From Methanocalculus chunghsingensis (lineage in GTDB: Archaea; Halobacteriota; Methanomicrobia; Methanomicrobiales; Methanocorpusculaceae), in assembly GCF_018132105.1 (NCBI RefSeq), contig NZ_JWHL01000004.1:62001-126000 (forward strand): a stretch of 64,000 bases of DNA. The letters are read 5' to 3'. Positions 1 to 9,338 of the stretch are shown piece after piece. The notes beneath the pieces were generated by a model. The model had not been told where the DNA came from, searched no databases, and saw only the letters and a list, made by a program, of their open reading frames with translations. A program made the position numbers and the translations under genes. Positions within the stretch are counted from its first letter, which is position 1. Every line of letters begins with the position of its first letter.

Positions 1-402
1 TTTGTGACGACTCATTATATGGATGAGGCCGATCATGCCTGTGATCGTGTCGGGATCATCGACAGAGGGAAGGTGATCGTCACCGAGACGCCCGGGATGC
101 TGAAGGCATCGGTCTGCCGGGATATCGTTCTGATCCGATCCGATGATCGGTTCAAAGGGACCTTTCCGGAGGGGGTCACCTTCCTTGGACGAACCGGAAA
201 TGAGCTCCGGTTTGAGGTGGAGGATGGTGATGAAGCCGTTCTTGTCCTCTCCCGCCTCTTTGCAGAGAATGGGATGGATATTCGTTCGGTCTCGGTACGG
301 AAACCCACCCTGGACGATGTCTTCCTCTCCCTTGTCGGTGAGCAGGATGAGCAGACTGCCTTTGATCTTACCCGGTTCAGGACGATGCTCCGGAGGCGCT
401 GA
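1..402 (+). CDS. ABC transporter ATP-binding protein, C-terminal part (DrrA-like)
   Basis: The frame is open at base 1, so only about the last 133 residues are present; Walker A and B lie outside the window. The visible part opens with the switch-histidine region (TTHYMDEAD), followed by the usual 'GIIDRGKVI' strand and a C-terminal extension typical of DrrA/CcmA-type ATPases. It would energise export through the permease encoded next: its stop overlaps that start by one base (TGATG), so the two are translated together. The substrate cannot be told from sequence; drug or lipid exporters are usual for this family. Confidence 0.9.
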   Translation, partial: FVTTHYMDEADHACDRVGIIDRGKVIVTETPGMLKASVCRDIVLIRSDDRFKGTFPEGVTFLGRTGNELRFEVEDGDEAVLVLSRLFAENGMDIRSVSVRKPTLDDVFLSLVGEQDEQTAFDLTRFRTMLRRR

Positions 403-1127
403 TGATCCGGACACTCTGGTACGTGGAACGGGATCTCAGGAGGTGGCTCAGGGGGAGGATCAATCTCCTCTCAGCCCTCATCATGCCTGCTGCCTGGCTC
501 ATCTTCGTCGGCATGGCGCTCCCTATCCGGTTTACTGATAATTATCTCGACTTCATCACCCCGGGCATCCTTGTCCTGACGATGCTCGGTGCGGCGTTAC
601 AGGGTGGCTCCCTTCTGATGTTCGATAAGATCCTCGGCTTCCTCCAGAAGTTCCTTGCGATGCCCTCACCGCGTGAGAGTATCCTCTATGGGAAGATCCT
701 CTTCATCACCCTGCGGGGGATGATCCAGACGACGGTCATCCTGGTCTTTGCGATCATCCTCGGGGCGCAGTTCCTCGACCCGGTTCTCCTCGCACAGATC
801 TATCTGATCCTCTTCATCTTCGGGATACTCCTCTCCTCGATCACGACGACGGTTGCCCTCACCCTTGAGGATCATGATACCTATGCGGCGTTCAATGCGA
901 TGATCGCGATGCCGCTCTTCTTTACAAGCAGTGCGCTGATGCCCTATGACCAGATGCCGTCCTGGCTTGCCGTCCTCGCACGGCTCAACCCGGTGTCATA
1001 TGCAATCGACGCGATCCGTGATCTCCAGGCGGGAATTTTCCCGGCTATGACGCTTGCCGGGCTTCTGATCGGTGCATTCGTCGTACTCCTGATCAGTGTC
1101 ATCATCTTCCGGAGGGCGACGGTGTAA
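402..1127 (+). CDS. ABC-2 type transporter permease
   Basis: This is the membrane partner of the upstream ATPase. The 241 residues contain about six hydrophobic segments, roughly at residues 22-42, 50-68, 100-125, 130-155, 165-185 and 215-238, matching the ABC-2 (DrrB-like) fold. The 'RLNPVSYAIDAIRDL' stretch near the C-terminus is characteristic of these permeases. Start chosen at the ATG that overlaps the ATPase stop. The gene is followed by T-rich and A-rich runs and then a convergent gene. Confidence 0.9.
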   Translation: MIRTLWYVERDLRRWLRGRINLLSALIMPAAWLIFVGMALPIRFTDNYLDFITPGILVLTMLGAALQGGSLLMFDKILGFLQKFLAMPSPRESILYGKILFITLRGMIQTTVILVFAIILGAQFLDPVLLAQIYLILFIFGILLSSITTTVALTLEDHDTYAAFNAMIAMPLFFTSSALMPYDQMPSWLAVLARLNPVSYAIDAIRDLQAGIFPAMTLAGLLIGAFVVLLISVIIFRRATV

Positions 1128-1139
1128 GAGGTGAAGATA

Positions 1140-1175
1140 GTATTTTTTTATAAAAAAAGTGGTTTTTGGATGATT
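1140..1175. terminator. Probable bidirectional poly-T terminator between convergent genes
   Basis: A run of seven T is followed after one TA step by seven A and a later T5. It therefore offers U-tracts to transcripts arriving from either side, as archaeal terminators require. It separates the permease from the convergent surface-protein gene. Called from base composition only. Confidence 0.4.
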
Positions 1176-1192
1176 TTTCCCGATTACTCCTC

Positions 1193-3709
1193 TCAGATCT
1201 CCTGCGTCTTCCCGACATAGAAGTACGCGATCCTGGCGGCGTCACCGGAATCGACTTGCCCATTATCGTTAAAGTCGGCTTCCAGATCCTCCGGTGTGAG
1301 GCCAGCTGCCATCCATGCGACATTAGCTACATCACCGATATCGATCCGGCCGTTTCTGTTCAGGTCGCCCTGGATATGGTGGCTCTCCAGTACGGTGATA
1401 TATCCGATCTTCTCCTCACTGTCTGATCCCAGACTGTTGGTAACCGTCAGATTCACCGTATAGGTGCCAGGCGCTGTGTAGGTGTGCGTCGGATTCTGGA
1501 TCAGTGCAGAGCTGCCATCACCGAAGTCCCATGCCCATGAAGTCGGGGCTCCTGTTGAGATGTCAGTAAAGGCGACGGCAAGCGGAGCGGGGCCGGTTGT
1601 CGGAGTCGCGATGAAGTTGGCGACCGGAGCGGCATCATCCCCTATCCGGATAACCGCGGGTGTGACGGCTGTAATGATCTCAGAATTGATCTCTGCCCTG
1701 CTGACGGTCAGGTTTGTTGTACCTTCAGAGAGAGCCTCAACAGAGACCATGACAAGTAACGTACCTCCGACCTCTTGGGGGAAGAAATCAAACTCCGGCG
1801 GTGTATATGTACCCCAGCATGTGACCGATTCTGCAGGAACAGGGGTATGGCCGTTCTCTTCTCCCGGCAAGGTGATATTTACTCCGGTGATTCGTGCCCT
1901 CTCCGGCTGGGTAATGTTGATATCGATATTAAATGCTATATTGGGCTCAGAAAGACCGGTGAGGAGGATGCTATATTCCCGTGTCTCCCCGACAGCGAGA
2001 GCTGACTGTCCTGGCATCACCCAAATCGCAATACCCGTATGATCAGACCGGAGCACAACGGTCTTTGTAATGTCTTCATTGATGACTTCGATCATTCCAA
2101 AAGCATATCCGTACCCCTCTTTGATTATCTGATATGTGTGATTGCCCGGATAGGTCTGGAATACCACCTCTCCTGAGCTATCAGTCTGTTTGATGGTCCA
2201 TGGCTCACTACTGAGCACGGCACCTGCCCCCTCAAGGGGCTCATGCTCTTCATTCGTGACGATGAATGTGACCTGGTAGAAGGTCATGAGCATCACAGGA
2301 ACCTCAACATTCTCATCGACGACAGTAACCGTTCCATATTGATCCGGGCCATATCCCTCTTTGGTAACAATATAGTCATGCCAGCCATTGGTTACGGTAA
2401 AGACTGCCGTTCCGGCTGGCCCGGTGGTCTTCTCTTCATCTCCGATGGTAACAACAGCACCCTGCAGGGGCGCCTCATCCTCATCGGTGACGATAAATGT
2501 GACATCGAAATAATCTATCCATGTTGTATAGGCACTATTTGATACAAGATCGCCATATGTTGCGATAATTTTGTCTGTTCCAAGACCTGTTTCTGAACTA
2601 TACGACCAGACAGCATTTCCACTGGCATTGGTCACTCCGGTTCCGGTCTCCCCTTCATTGGGTCCGCTGACAATCATAAAGGTGATCGTCTCATCTGCGA
2701 TGGGATCGCCCTGTGTATCAATAAGGGTTGCAGTGAGCGTCTGTGTCTCCCCGACTTCTCTTATCGTCTGAAGGGGGGTCAGTTCGGGAGATGATGCCTC
2801 AAAACTCGTTGCCCGGATGAAGACATTTGAATCATAGATGTCATCTCCGACATCAGCAATCGCAATTTTGATGGTGTTTGTTACCCCTCTGTTCACCTGT
2901 CCTGTTGCGGTGAGCACCGTTGTGAGACCGTCCATCTCGGTGTTGATCACCACTGCAGGGGGATTCATTCCATCATGGAGATCATTATTCCGATAATATC
3001 CGGGATTTCTGAGGAGGTTGACATAGTTTATCGCCACCGGTGTATCTGCCGTTCCCGGGATGATAGCGATATTTTCGCCATTGAGGAAGAATCCGAAGAC
3101 ATCGTTGAATTGACTTCCCACAAATTCATTGTACTCATCTGATGAGAAGACATACTCAAATTGGACAACATTTCCTTGTGGAACGAAGTTAAACTCCAAA
3201 ATCGCTGCATCGTAGGTTCTGTTAAATTCAAACTCCTGTTCCGGCCATTCCATCATCTGGATAGGCTCATTGGAGCTGTATCTTCTGAGGATCTCATCGA
3301 GATCATCATCCCCGGGCATATTATTCTGCCATGAGATATCAGATAACAGGTTCGGTCCAATAACATGGTTGATCCTGCCTGTACTCAGGATAATCCCTTC
3401 TTCAAATCCGATGATCCCCGTACCTCCGGTGAAGGTTCCTGCAGCGAGATCTGCTCCCGTGTATCGTACATTTGATACATTGATGCCGGAACCAAGGAGT
3501 TGATTGGCAAGATCTGCAGCGGTCAGACCTGTTGTCAGGTCAACTGTCTCCATCCCGTTATCTGATTGTATCTGCGAATAATCGCGGATCTCTCTCTCCT
3601 TTGCGTCACCTGCTGTGCCAGTTCGCTCGGCAGCAGCAATCCCGACCAGCAGTAGGGCTATCAGGATAAAAACGGATGTAATTTTCATTATCTGTCTGGT
3701 GGATTTCAT
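1193..3709 (-). CDS. Secreted choice-of-anchor L / PKD / dockerin surface protein
   Basis: A large exported protein of unknown role. Start set at the ATG at 3709, which follows a GAGGTGAG ribosome site and directly begins a signal peptide (MKSTRQIMKITSVFILIALLLV); an in-frame ATG at 3757 lacks this. Domains in order: a choice-of-anchor L domain (about residues 35-300, with 'YVFSSDEYNEF' and 'FGFFLNG'), an Ig-like bacterial domain, two PEGA/carboxypeptidase-regulatory-like repeats ('VTFIVTDEDEAPLQGA', 'VTFIVTNEEHEPLEGA'), a cohesin-like domain (about 595-700), a PKD domain ('SWAWDFGDGSS') and a C-terminal dockerin with two calcium loops (DLNRNGRIDIGD, DFNDNGQVDSGD). The same cohesin-like and dockerin modules occur in the neighbouring protein at 4101-8192, so the two probably interact at the cell surface. 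Confidence 0.85.
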   Translation of the reverse strand: MKSTRQIMKITSVFILIALLLVGIAAAERTGTAGDAKEREIRDYSQIQSDNGMETVDLTTGLTAADLANQLLGSGINVSNVRYTGADLAAGTFTGGTGIIGFEEGIILSTGRINHVIGPNLLSDISWQNNMPGDDDLDEILRRYSSNEPIQMMEWPEQEFEFNRTYDAAILEFNFVPQGNVVQFEYVFSSDEYNEFVGSQFNDVFGFFLNGENIAIIPGTADTPVAINYVNLLRNPGYYRNNDLHDGMNPPAVVINTEMDGLTTVLTATGQVNRGVTNTIKIAIADVGDDIYDSNVFIRATSFEASSPELTPLQTIREVGETQTLTATLIDTQGDPIADETITFMIVSGPNEGETGTGVTNASGNAVWSYSSETGLGTDKIIATYGDLVSNSAYTTWIDYFDVTFIVTDEDEAPLQGAVVTIGDEEKTTGPAGTAVFTVTNGWHDYIVTKEGYGPDQYGTVTVVDENVEVPVMLMTFYQVTFIVTNEEHEPLEGAGAVLSSEPWTIKQTDSSGEVVFQTYPGNHTYQIIKEGYGYAFGMIEVINEDITKTVVLRSDHTGIAIWVMPGQSALAVGETREYSILLTGLSEPNIAFNIDINITQPERARITGVNITLPGEENGHTPVPAESVTCWGTYTPPEFDFFPQEVGGTLLVMVSVEALSEGTTNLTVSRAEINSEIITAVTPAVIRIGDDAAPVANFIATPTTGPAPLAVAFTDISTGAPTSWAWDFGDGSSALIQNPTHTYTAPGTYTVNLTVTNSLGSDSEEKIGYITVLESHHIQGDLNRNGRIDIGDVANVAWMAAGLTPEDLEADFNDNGQVDSGDAARIAYFYVGKTQEI

Positions 3710-4100
3710 GATACTCACCTCATCCCATCGTAATGGATGATGATCGCCGCAATGCATTCTTCATGGTCGTGGGATCGATACATCCATATCCTGCTGCCGG
3801 TACATTCAGGTGATAAAGAACGGCTTGCAAAGGAAGAGGAAGAAGACTATCGACGTCCATTATTCCTCTTGTGGGAACATCTGACCCTTGTCTTTAAAAG
3901 TCATTCAACCATACTCCGGCCAACAAAGAATATAGTGGAATGTTAATTCACTTCATATATAGTTTGTGTATTTAACTTTTATATATTTATTAATATATGA
4001 ATTAATAGGATCGAACAAATGTAATGTAGCAAAATAATTTTGAGTATCCTTACAATAATTATATTGCTATATATTTTTATTGAACCTATACTATTAAAAA
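3710..4100. other. AT-rich intergenic region with promoter of the surface-protein gene
   Basis: About 390 bases without a convincing gene. The right half (3940-4090) is strikingly AT-rich compared with the flanking genes. On the minus strand a TATA-like CTTTTAAAG lies near 3895-3903 and further TATA-like stretches lie near 3950-3965; any of these could drive the gene starting at 3709. The only open frame here (plus strand, 3737-3946) has no recognisable features. Confidence 0.45.
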
Positions 4101-7100
4101 TCAGAGTGCCGGGATCTTCCCGACATAGAAGTACGCGATCCTGGCTGCGTCACCGGAATCGACTTCTCCATTATTGTTTAGGTCGGCCTCCGGATCATCC
4201 GGTGTGAGCTCCGCTGCCATCCATGCAACCTTAGCGACATCTCCGATATCGATCCAGCCATTTCTGTTGAAGTCGCCACGGAGGTGAATCGTCAGCAGTC
4301 CCCCGTTCATCCTGCCAAAGGCTATATCATGGGCACCCCTGCTCCATTGGGCATCATTGATTGTAATCTGGCTCTCCCCGGTCTGTTGTTTCGCCCGGAT
4401 GGTGATATCGAGAACCCTCAGCGGTTCTGCACCCGCAGTGTAGGTGGCGTTGTTCCGTCTCATCTCCACCTGAACTGCTCCGGTCTGGTTGTTGATCTGG
4501 TAGGTGAGATCCGTTCCTTCGGCGACCGATTCATTCACCGTAACGCTGGTGATACTCGCAAAAGCAGGATGAATGGTGGTCGTCCACCGAATCTGCCCGG
4601 CATTTGTGATATTGGTGACCGATACCGGGATTGTTCCGTTCATCCCTGTTGCAATATCGAGGGATCCTGCCCCGATGATCATATCCGAGGCAGGATGGAG
4701 GACGGTGATATAATCCATCCAGATCTCGGTCGATCCCCCTGCCTCATTATCTACGCTCAGGCGAACCGTGTACGACCCCGGCCCGGTATAGGTATGCACC
4801 GGATGCTGCTCTGTGCTGTTTCCACCATCCCCGAAGCTCCATGCCCAGGAGTCGGGGGCCCCGGTCGAGAGATCGGTGAAGGCGACCGTGAGCGGAGCGT
4901 ACCCGATGGTGCTGTTTGCGGTGAAGTCGGCCTCAGGGGGCAGGATAACATCGCTGACACTGATATACCCGCTCCGTCTGAGGGTGTCACTACCGGCGGC
5001 ATTGTACACCTGGAGTGTCACCTGATACTCCCCTTCACGGGTGTAGGTATGGACGGGGTTCTCGTCGGTTGATCCGGCTGTCTCCAGGTGCCAGATATCA
5101 TTCTGATACACAAAGTCGGCGTTTCCACCCATCAGGACGACCGTTCCGTCAGGGAGCACCACGGTTTTGTGCCCCTGCCGTTCCTCCCATTCTGCATCGG
5201 CCGATAGAAGAGACCAGGTTGCGCCACCATCGGCAGACCGCCAGGTGTCATTCAGGGCATACCCCTCTGGCAGATCATTATGCCATCCACCCGTCAGGAT
5301 GATGCCTGCATCCGGGAGGAGAACGGTTGCATGCCCTTCCCGGCTCTCCCATCCGGCATCTGCCGTCACCAGTGTCCATGAGGTGCCGTTATCGGCCGTC
5401 CTCCAGACATCGGCTGAGCCGGTCTGGCCTGTACGTCCACCGATGATAAGAAGGCTTCCGTCAGGGAGGGCGAGGCTGCTGTGGCCGTATCGTGCGGTCC
5501 ATCCGGCATCTGCCGTCATTCTTGTCCATGAGGTGCCGTCATCGGTGGACCGCCAAGTGTCATTTAATCTGGTGATGAAGTTGAAACCACCCGTCAGGAC
5601 GATGCTCCCGTCAGGAAGTACAGCGGTGTCATGGCCAAACCGTGCCGACCAGCCGGCAGCCTGGGTCAGCCGGGTCCATGTGGCACCTTTGTCAGTTGAC
5701 TGCCAGACATCGTTCCTGACACCCCCTGTATCATAGCCGCCCATCACGACAATACTGTCGTCCGGGAGGGCAACGGCGGTATGGTACTGGCGACCGCTCC
5801 ATCCGGCTGTGCCGGTCATCTGCGTCCAGTTCAAACCGCCGTCAGTAGATCGCCAGACATCCCTTTTATTCTGGGAATTGCTGTCAATACCGCCCATGAC
5901 GACGATGCTTCCATCCGAGAGGGTGACTGCAGCATGGCCTGTTCGTCCTGACCAGATCTCCCCTGTCTCCACTTCATTCCATCCTGCCTGGAAGTTCTCA
6001 TCACCGAAGTACCAGGTATGGCCTGTCGGCTCGCCGGTCGACTGATCGGTAAACTGTACAGAGAGGGGGGCTGTTCCCCCGGTGGTGTTAGCGGTGAAGC
6101 CGGCAACAGGCGGAACTCTTTCTCCTATGATGATTCCGGCGGGTATAACCACCGTTTCATACCCGGGCCAGAGGGCCGGGCTGGTGACCGTCAGGTTCGT
6201 GACTCCCTCGGAGAGGGCTTCGACGGTTACGGTGACGATCGTCAGGTTCGCGTTCTCTGGCGGTATGTGGGTCTGTGACCAGCAGTTGACGGAATCTGCC
6301 GGGATCAGACTATGATCGCCTGTTCCGGCTGTGATATTCATCCCGGTGATCCGTGCTTTCTCCGGTTCTGTGAGGTTGATGTCAATATCAAATGATCCAA
6401 GCCCGTCTTTGAGGTACGAGAGGATGATCGCATATTCGCCGGTCTCCCCGACCATCAGCTCTGATTGCTCCGGTGAGACGATGATCTCCACGATATCATC
6501 CGGAATGGAGATATATCCGGTCTTTATCTCGCTCTCCTGTCCCTGGCTGTTACTCACCGTCAGGTTCACGGTATAGTCGCCGGGTGCAGTGTAGGTGTGG
6601 GTCGGATGGTTGAGCCTTGAGATGGCACCATCCCCGAACTCCCAGAACCAGGCCGTCGGATGACCGGTCGACTGGTCGGTGAAGTTCACGGTAAGAGGGT
6701 TCTCTCCGGTCTGTACATCTGCTGTGAATGCCGGTTGTGGTTCGGTTGAGACGGTGGTAAATGCCTTGATGCAGACATTGGTATTTTCCATCTCGTCGGT
6801 GAGATCAGTCCACTCGGCTCCATCCGGGCTGACATAACTCTCGTTCGGCCCTGCGGTTGCATTACTGGAGTAATTCCCTACCGGAGTCTCAATAGGAATC
6901 GGGCTGGTATGCCCCGCTGTCTCGAGCCTGACAACAACAGAGAACTGCTCCCCTTCTGAGAGTTCAGCCGGGGGAATATCTATCGTATGGTATCCGGGGA
7001 TGGCGATCGTCCCGGTTGTTGTCGAGGCGGGGGCACCGGCTCCGATCGGCCCGTCACCGGGGTTGGTATAGACGGAGATCTGGTAGCTGCTATTCATCGC

Positions 7101-8192
7101 CGGTGTGTAGAAGCTGACTGCCGTGATCGTCTCATCGCCGGTTGCAGTGAAGATATTGGCAAACCAGCCGATCTCCGATTGATACCCGACATCACTGGTC
7201 CATCCAAGCGGGTCATACTGGTATACCTGATCATAGATCGGTGTATCAAGGGCGGTAAATACTGCAAAACTCCTTATGCTTGTATCATAGTAGGAGAGGT
7301 AGAAGTATCCGTCCTCCCCCCAGCTGGTACCCCAGCTGTTCTTAACGATGAAGGCGCCATCTCCGGGGGGGGTGGTCAGGAAGTTCGTCCTCGCATAGGT
7401 GTCATCCCAGCCGACGATCGCAACTGCATGGTTGCTTCCCGTCTCCTCGTTCTGATAGAACGCGGCGGTATCCGGGTTATACCCCCCGTTCCAGAAGAGG
7501 GATACCTGGACAACACCGTGATTCATCAGTGCCCACCTGACATTGTCGTTATCAAGCGGACCTGATCGGTCGGGGAGGAAGTACACGGTCTGGACACGCT
7601 TCACAGGCGGGATGTCGTCGGGAGATCCGGCTGAGAGGGCGACATAGGGATCATCGACCTCCTGTACCGGCCCCATCCAGCCGCCGAGATAGGCGGTTGA
7701 CATATACCGGTTTCCTCCTTCATTGGAGTCAAATATCCGATAGTCGATGTTTTTCATATGATTCTCTGAGAAATCCCATGCCTCGTCCGGGAGAAGGACG
7801 GATTCGAGTGAGGCATAGGTTGCAAATGCCCAGCAGTTCCCTTCATTCCCCTGATTCCTCACCGGGGATACCCTTCCCTGCTCGCGAAGATCGTAAACAG
7901 GGGTGGAATGAAGAGATGAGAGCCGGTTCTCTGCCTGGATCTGCATTCCTCTGGTATGAGAGAGATCGATCGGGGACGGGATGACGCCCGGAATGAAGCG
8001 ATCGTCAGAGGTCGGTGTATATTCTTTCCCCTGCGTCTGGTACTCAAGGAACGCCGGATTGAGGGGTGCACTGTTCAGGACGGATGTCCGGTTCTCTTCG
8101 GAATTCAGATCCCCTGCCGCTGCTCCTGTGGTGATAAGGCAGAAGAAGAGAATGAATAAGAAAAATTGTATATGTTTACGAAAATGATACAT
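4101..8192 (-). CDS. Secreted papain-family (C1A) protease with PKD, kelch-like, cohesin-like and dockerin modules
   Basis: The 1363-residue exported protein starts with a signal peptide (residues 1-27). A C1A cysteine protease domain covers about 95-315, with oxyanion Gln114, catalytic Cys120 (GNCWAFA), His255 (SNHAVAIVGWDD) and Asn285 (VKNSWG), so it should be active. Then come a lectin-like domain of the type found in archaeal papain relatives (about 325-480), a PKD (490-570), a cohesin-like domain (575-690), a PKD half followed by six kelch/Asp-box-like repeats (about 735-1045; each with a GH/YH...LPDGSIVVMGG core and WRSTDGG), the rest of that PKD, another PKD, a second cohesin-like domain and a C-terminal dockerin (DFNRNGWIDIGD, DLNNNGEVDSGD). 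It is probably a surface protease or a component of a surface complex with its neighbour; the substrate is unknown. Confidence 0.88.
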   Translation of the reverse strand: MYHFRKHIQFFLFILFFCLITTGAAAGDLNSEENRTSVLNSAPLNPAFLEYQTQGKEYTPTSDDRFIPGVIPSPIDLSHTRGMQIQAENRLSSLHSTPVYDLREQGRVSPVRNQGNEGNCWAFATYASLESVLLPDEAWDFSENHMKNIDYRIFDSNEGGNRYMSTAYLGGWMGPVQEVDDPYVALSAGSPDDIPPVKRVQTVYFLPDRSGPLDNDNVRWALMNHGVVQVSLFWNGGYNPDTAAFYQNEETGSNHAVAIVGWDDTYARTNFLTTPPGDGAFIVKNSWGTSWGEDGYFYLSYYDTSIRSFAVFTALDTPIYDQVYQYDPLGWTSDVGYQSEIGWFANIFTATGDETITAVSFYTPAMNSSYQISVYTNPGDGPIGAGAPASTTTGTIAIPGYHTIDIPPAELSEGEQFSVVVRLETAGHTSPIPIETPVGNYSSNATAGPNESYVSPDGAEWTDLTDEMENTNVCIKAFTTVSTEPQPAFTADVQTGENPLTVNFTDQSTGHPTAWFWEFGDGAISRLNHPTHTYTAPGDYTVNLTVSNSQGQESEIKTGYISIPDDIVEIIVSPEQSELMVGETGEYAIILSYLKDGLGSFDIDINLTEPEKARITGMNITAGTGDHSLIPADSVNCWSQTHIPPENANLTIVTVTVEALSEGVTNLTVTSPALWPGYETVVIPAGIIIGERVPPVAGFTANTTGGTAPLSVQFTDQSTGEPTGHTWYFGDENFQAGWNEVETGEIWSGRTGHAAVTLSDGSIVVMGGIDSNSQNKRDVWRSTDGGLNWTQMTGTAGWSGRQYHTAVALPDDSIVVMGGYDTGGVRNDVWQSTDKGATWTRLTQAAGWSARFGHDTAVLPDGSIVLTGGFNFITRLNDTWRSTDDGTSWTRMTADAGWTARYGHSSLALPDGSLLIIGGRTGQTGSADVWRTADNGTSWTLVTADAGWESREGHATVLLPDAGIILTGGWHNDLPEGYALNDTWRSADGGATWSLLSADAEWEERQGHKTVVLPDGTVVLMGGNADFVYQNDIWHLETAGSTDENPVHTYTREGEYQVTLQVYNAAGSDTLRRSGYISVSDVILPPEADFTANSTIGYAPLTVAFTDLSTGAPDSWAWSFGDGGNSTEQHPVHTYTGPGSYTVRLSVDNEAGGSTEIWMDYITVLHPASDMIIGAGSLDIATGMNGTIPVSVTNITNAGQIRWTTTIHPAFASITSVTVNESVAEGTDLTYQINNQTGAVQVEMRRNNATYTAGAEPLRVLDITIRAKQQTGESQITINDAQWSRGAHDIAFGRMNGGLLTIHLRGDFNRNGWIDIGDVAKVAWMAAELTPDDPEADLNNNGEVDSGDAARIAYFYVGKIPAL

Positions 8193-8411
8193 GGAAGAAC
8201 AAGCTCCTGTGATAGCTATTATTGTATAATGTTATTTATCTATTGTGTATAAGAAAAGCAAGGAAATCTTATATTTTTATTAATTAAAAAGTATTATATT
8301 ATGGGATCTGATCATTTTGGCGATCAATACATCTCCTCGTTTCTTGATCAGGGTCTGAACCGGCACTGATAAGAAAGAACAATACCAGATGAACCACAAC
8401 CATCCTCCCGG

Positions 8412-9338
8412 ATGACCCTCTCTGCTGCCGGTATTCTGATGGTCGCTGACCGGATCACGATTCTCCTGATCCTGATCGCGGTCGGGTATCTCGCGTTTCG
8501 TCTCTCCATCCTCGATCGCCAGGCGACCCATAAACTGTCGCTCCTCCTGCTGCATGTGACCATCCCTGCATTGATCATCGTCTCGATGCAGATCCCGGCC
8601 TCCCCGGAGCTTCTCTCAGGTGCAGTCGTCTTCTGCCTTGCAATCGGGGTCTTCTATCTCCTTGCAGCCACGGTCGCCTATATTGGGACATTACTCCTCA
8701 GGATGGAGGATCGGGAGCGGGGGGTCTTCTCGTTTGCGATCCTCTTTGGGAACGTCGGATTCATGGGTTTTCCGATTACAGAGACGCTCTTTGGTACTGC
8801 ATCGCTCTTTTATGTCGCACTCGGAAACCTGGTCTTCAACCTCCTCGTCTTCTCAGCAGGTATCGTGATGATGACCGGCAGGTACGAGTTCAATCCCCGG
8901 CTGCTGATCAATCCCGGGATTGCGGCCTCCTATATCGGCCTGACCCTCTTCCTCCTCGGTCTCCGGATACCGTCACCCCTCTTCGATGCGATGGAGCTTA
9001 CCGGCAATCTGACGACCCCGCTTGCGATGATCATCGTCGGGTCGCTCCTTGCGACATTCCCTGCAAAAGAGATGATCGGTGATCTGAAGACATATCTCGC
9101 AACCGGCCTCCGGCTCATCGTCCTGCCGGCTGCGACCTATCTCCTCCTTGCTCCGCTGATAGACGATCCCCTTGTCCTCGGGGTGATCGTCATCCTTGCA
9201 GCGATGCCGGTCGCCTCGACCACAGCTATCTTTGCCGAGATCTATGGGGGTGACGAGCGGTTTGCCTCCCGCCTTGTCTTCATCTCGATGATCTCCTCGA
9301 TCATCTCGATCCCCCTGATCGGTGCCTTCCTCATCTGA
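8412..9338 (+). CDS. AEC (auxin efflux carrier) family transporter
   Basis: A 308-residue membrane protein with about ten hydrophobic segments in two five-helix halves, the AEC/bile-acid-transporter-like arrangement. Recognisable family stretches are 'LLLHVTIPALIIVSMQ' in the first half, 'GNVGFMGFPI' in the centre and 'AAMPVASTTAIFAEIYGGD' near the end. AEC proteins export or facilitate organic anions such as malate; the substrate here is unknown. The start could also be the ATG at 8439 (MVADRITILL), since neither has a clear ribosome site. The 3' end overlaps the convergent sulfopyruvate decarboxylase gene by eight bases. The 218-bp spacer before it also carries the promoter of the divergent protease gene. 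Confidence 0.85.
   Translation: MTLSAAGILMVADRITILLILIAVGYLAFRLSILDRQATHKLSLLLLHVTIPALIIVSMQIPASPELLSGAVVFCLAIGVFYLLAATVAYIGTLLLRMEDRERGVFSFAILFGNVGFMGFPITETLFGTASLFYVALGNLVFNLLVFSAGIVMMTGRYEFNPRLLINPGIAASYIGLTLFLLGLRIPSPLFDAMELTGNLTTPLAMIIVGSLLATFPAKEMIGDLKTYLATGLRLIVLPAATYLLLAPLIDDPLVLGVIVILAAMPVASTTAIFAEIYGGDERFASRLVFISMISSIISIPLIGAFLI

Noticed and set aside
3737-3946. Plus-strand open frame of 69 residues upstream of the surface-protein gene
   Set aside because: No ribosome site, no family resemblance, and it covers the likely promoter of the divergent gene.
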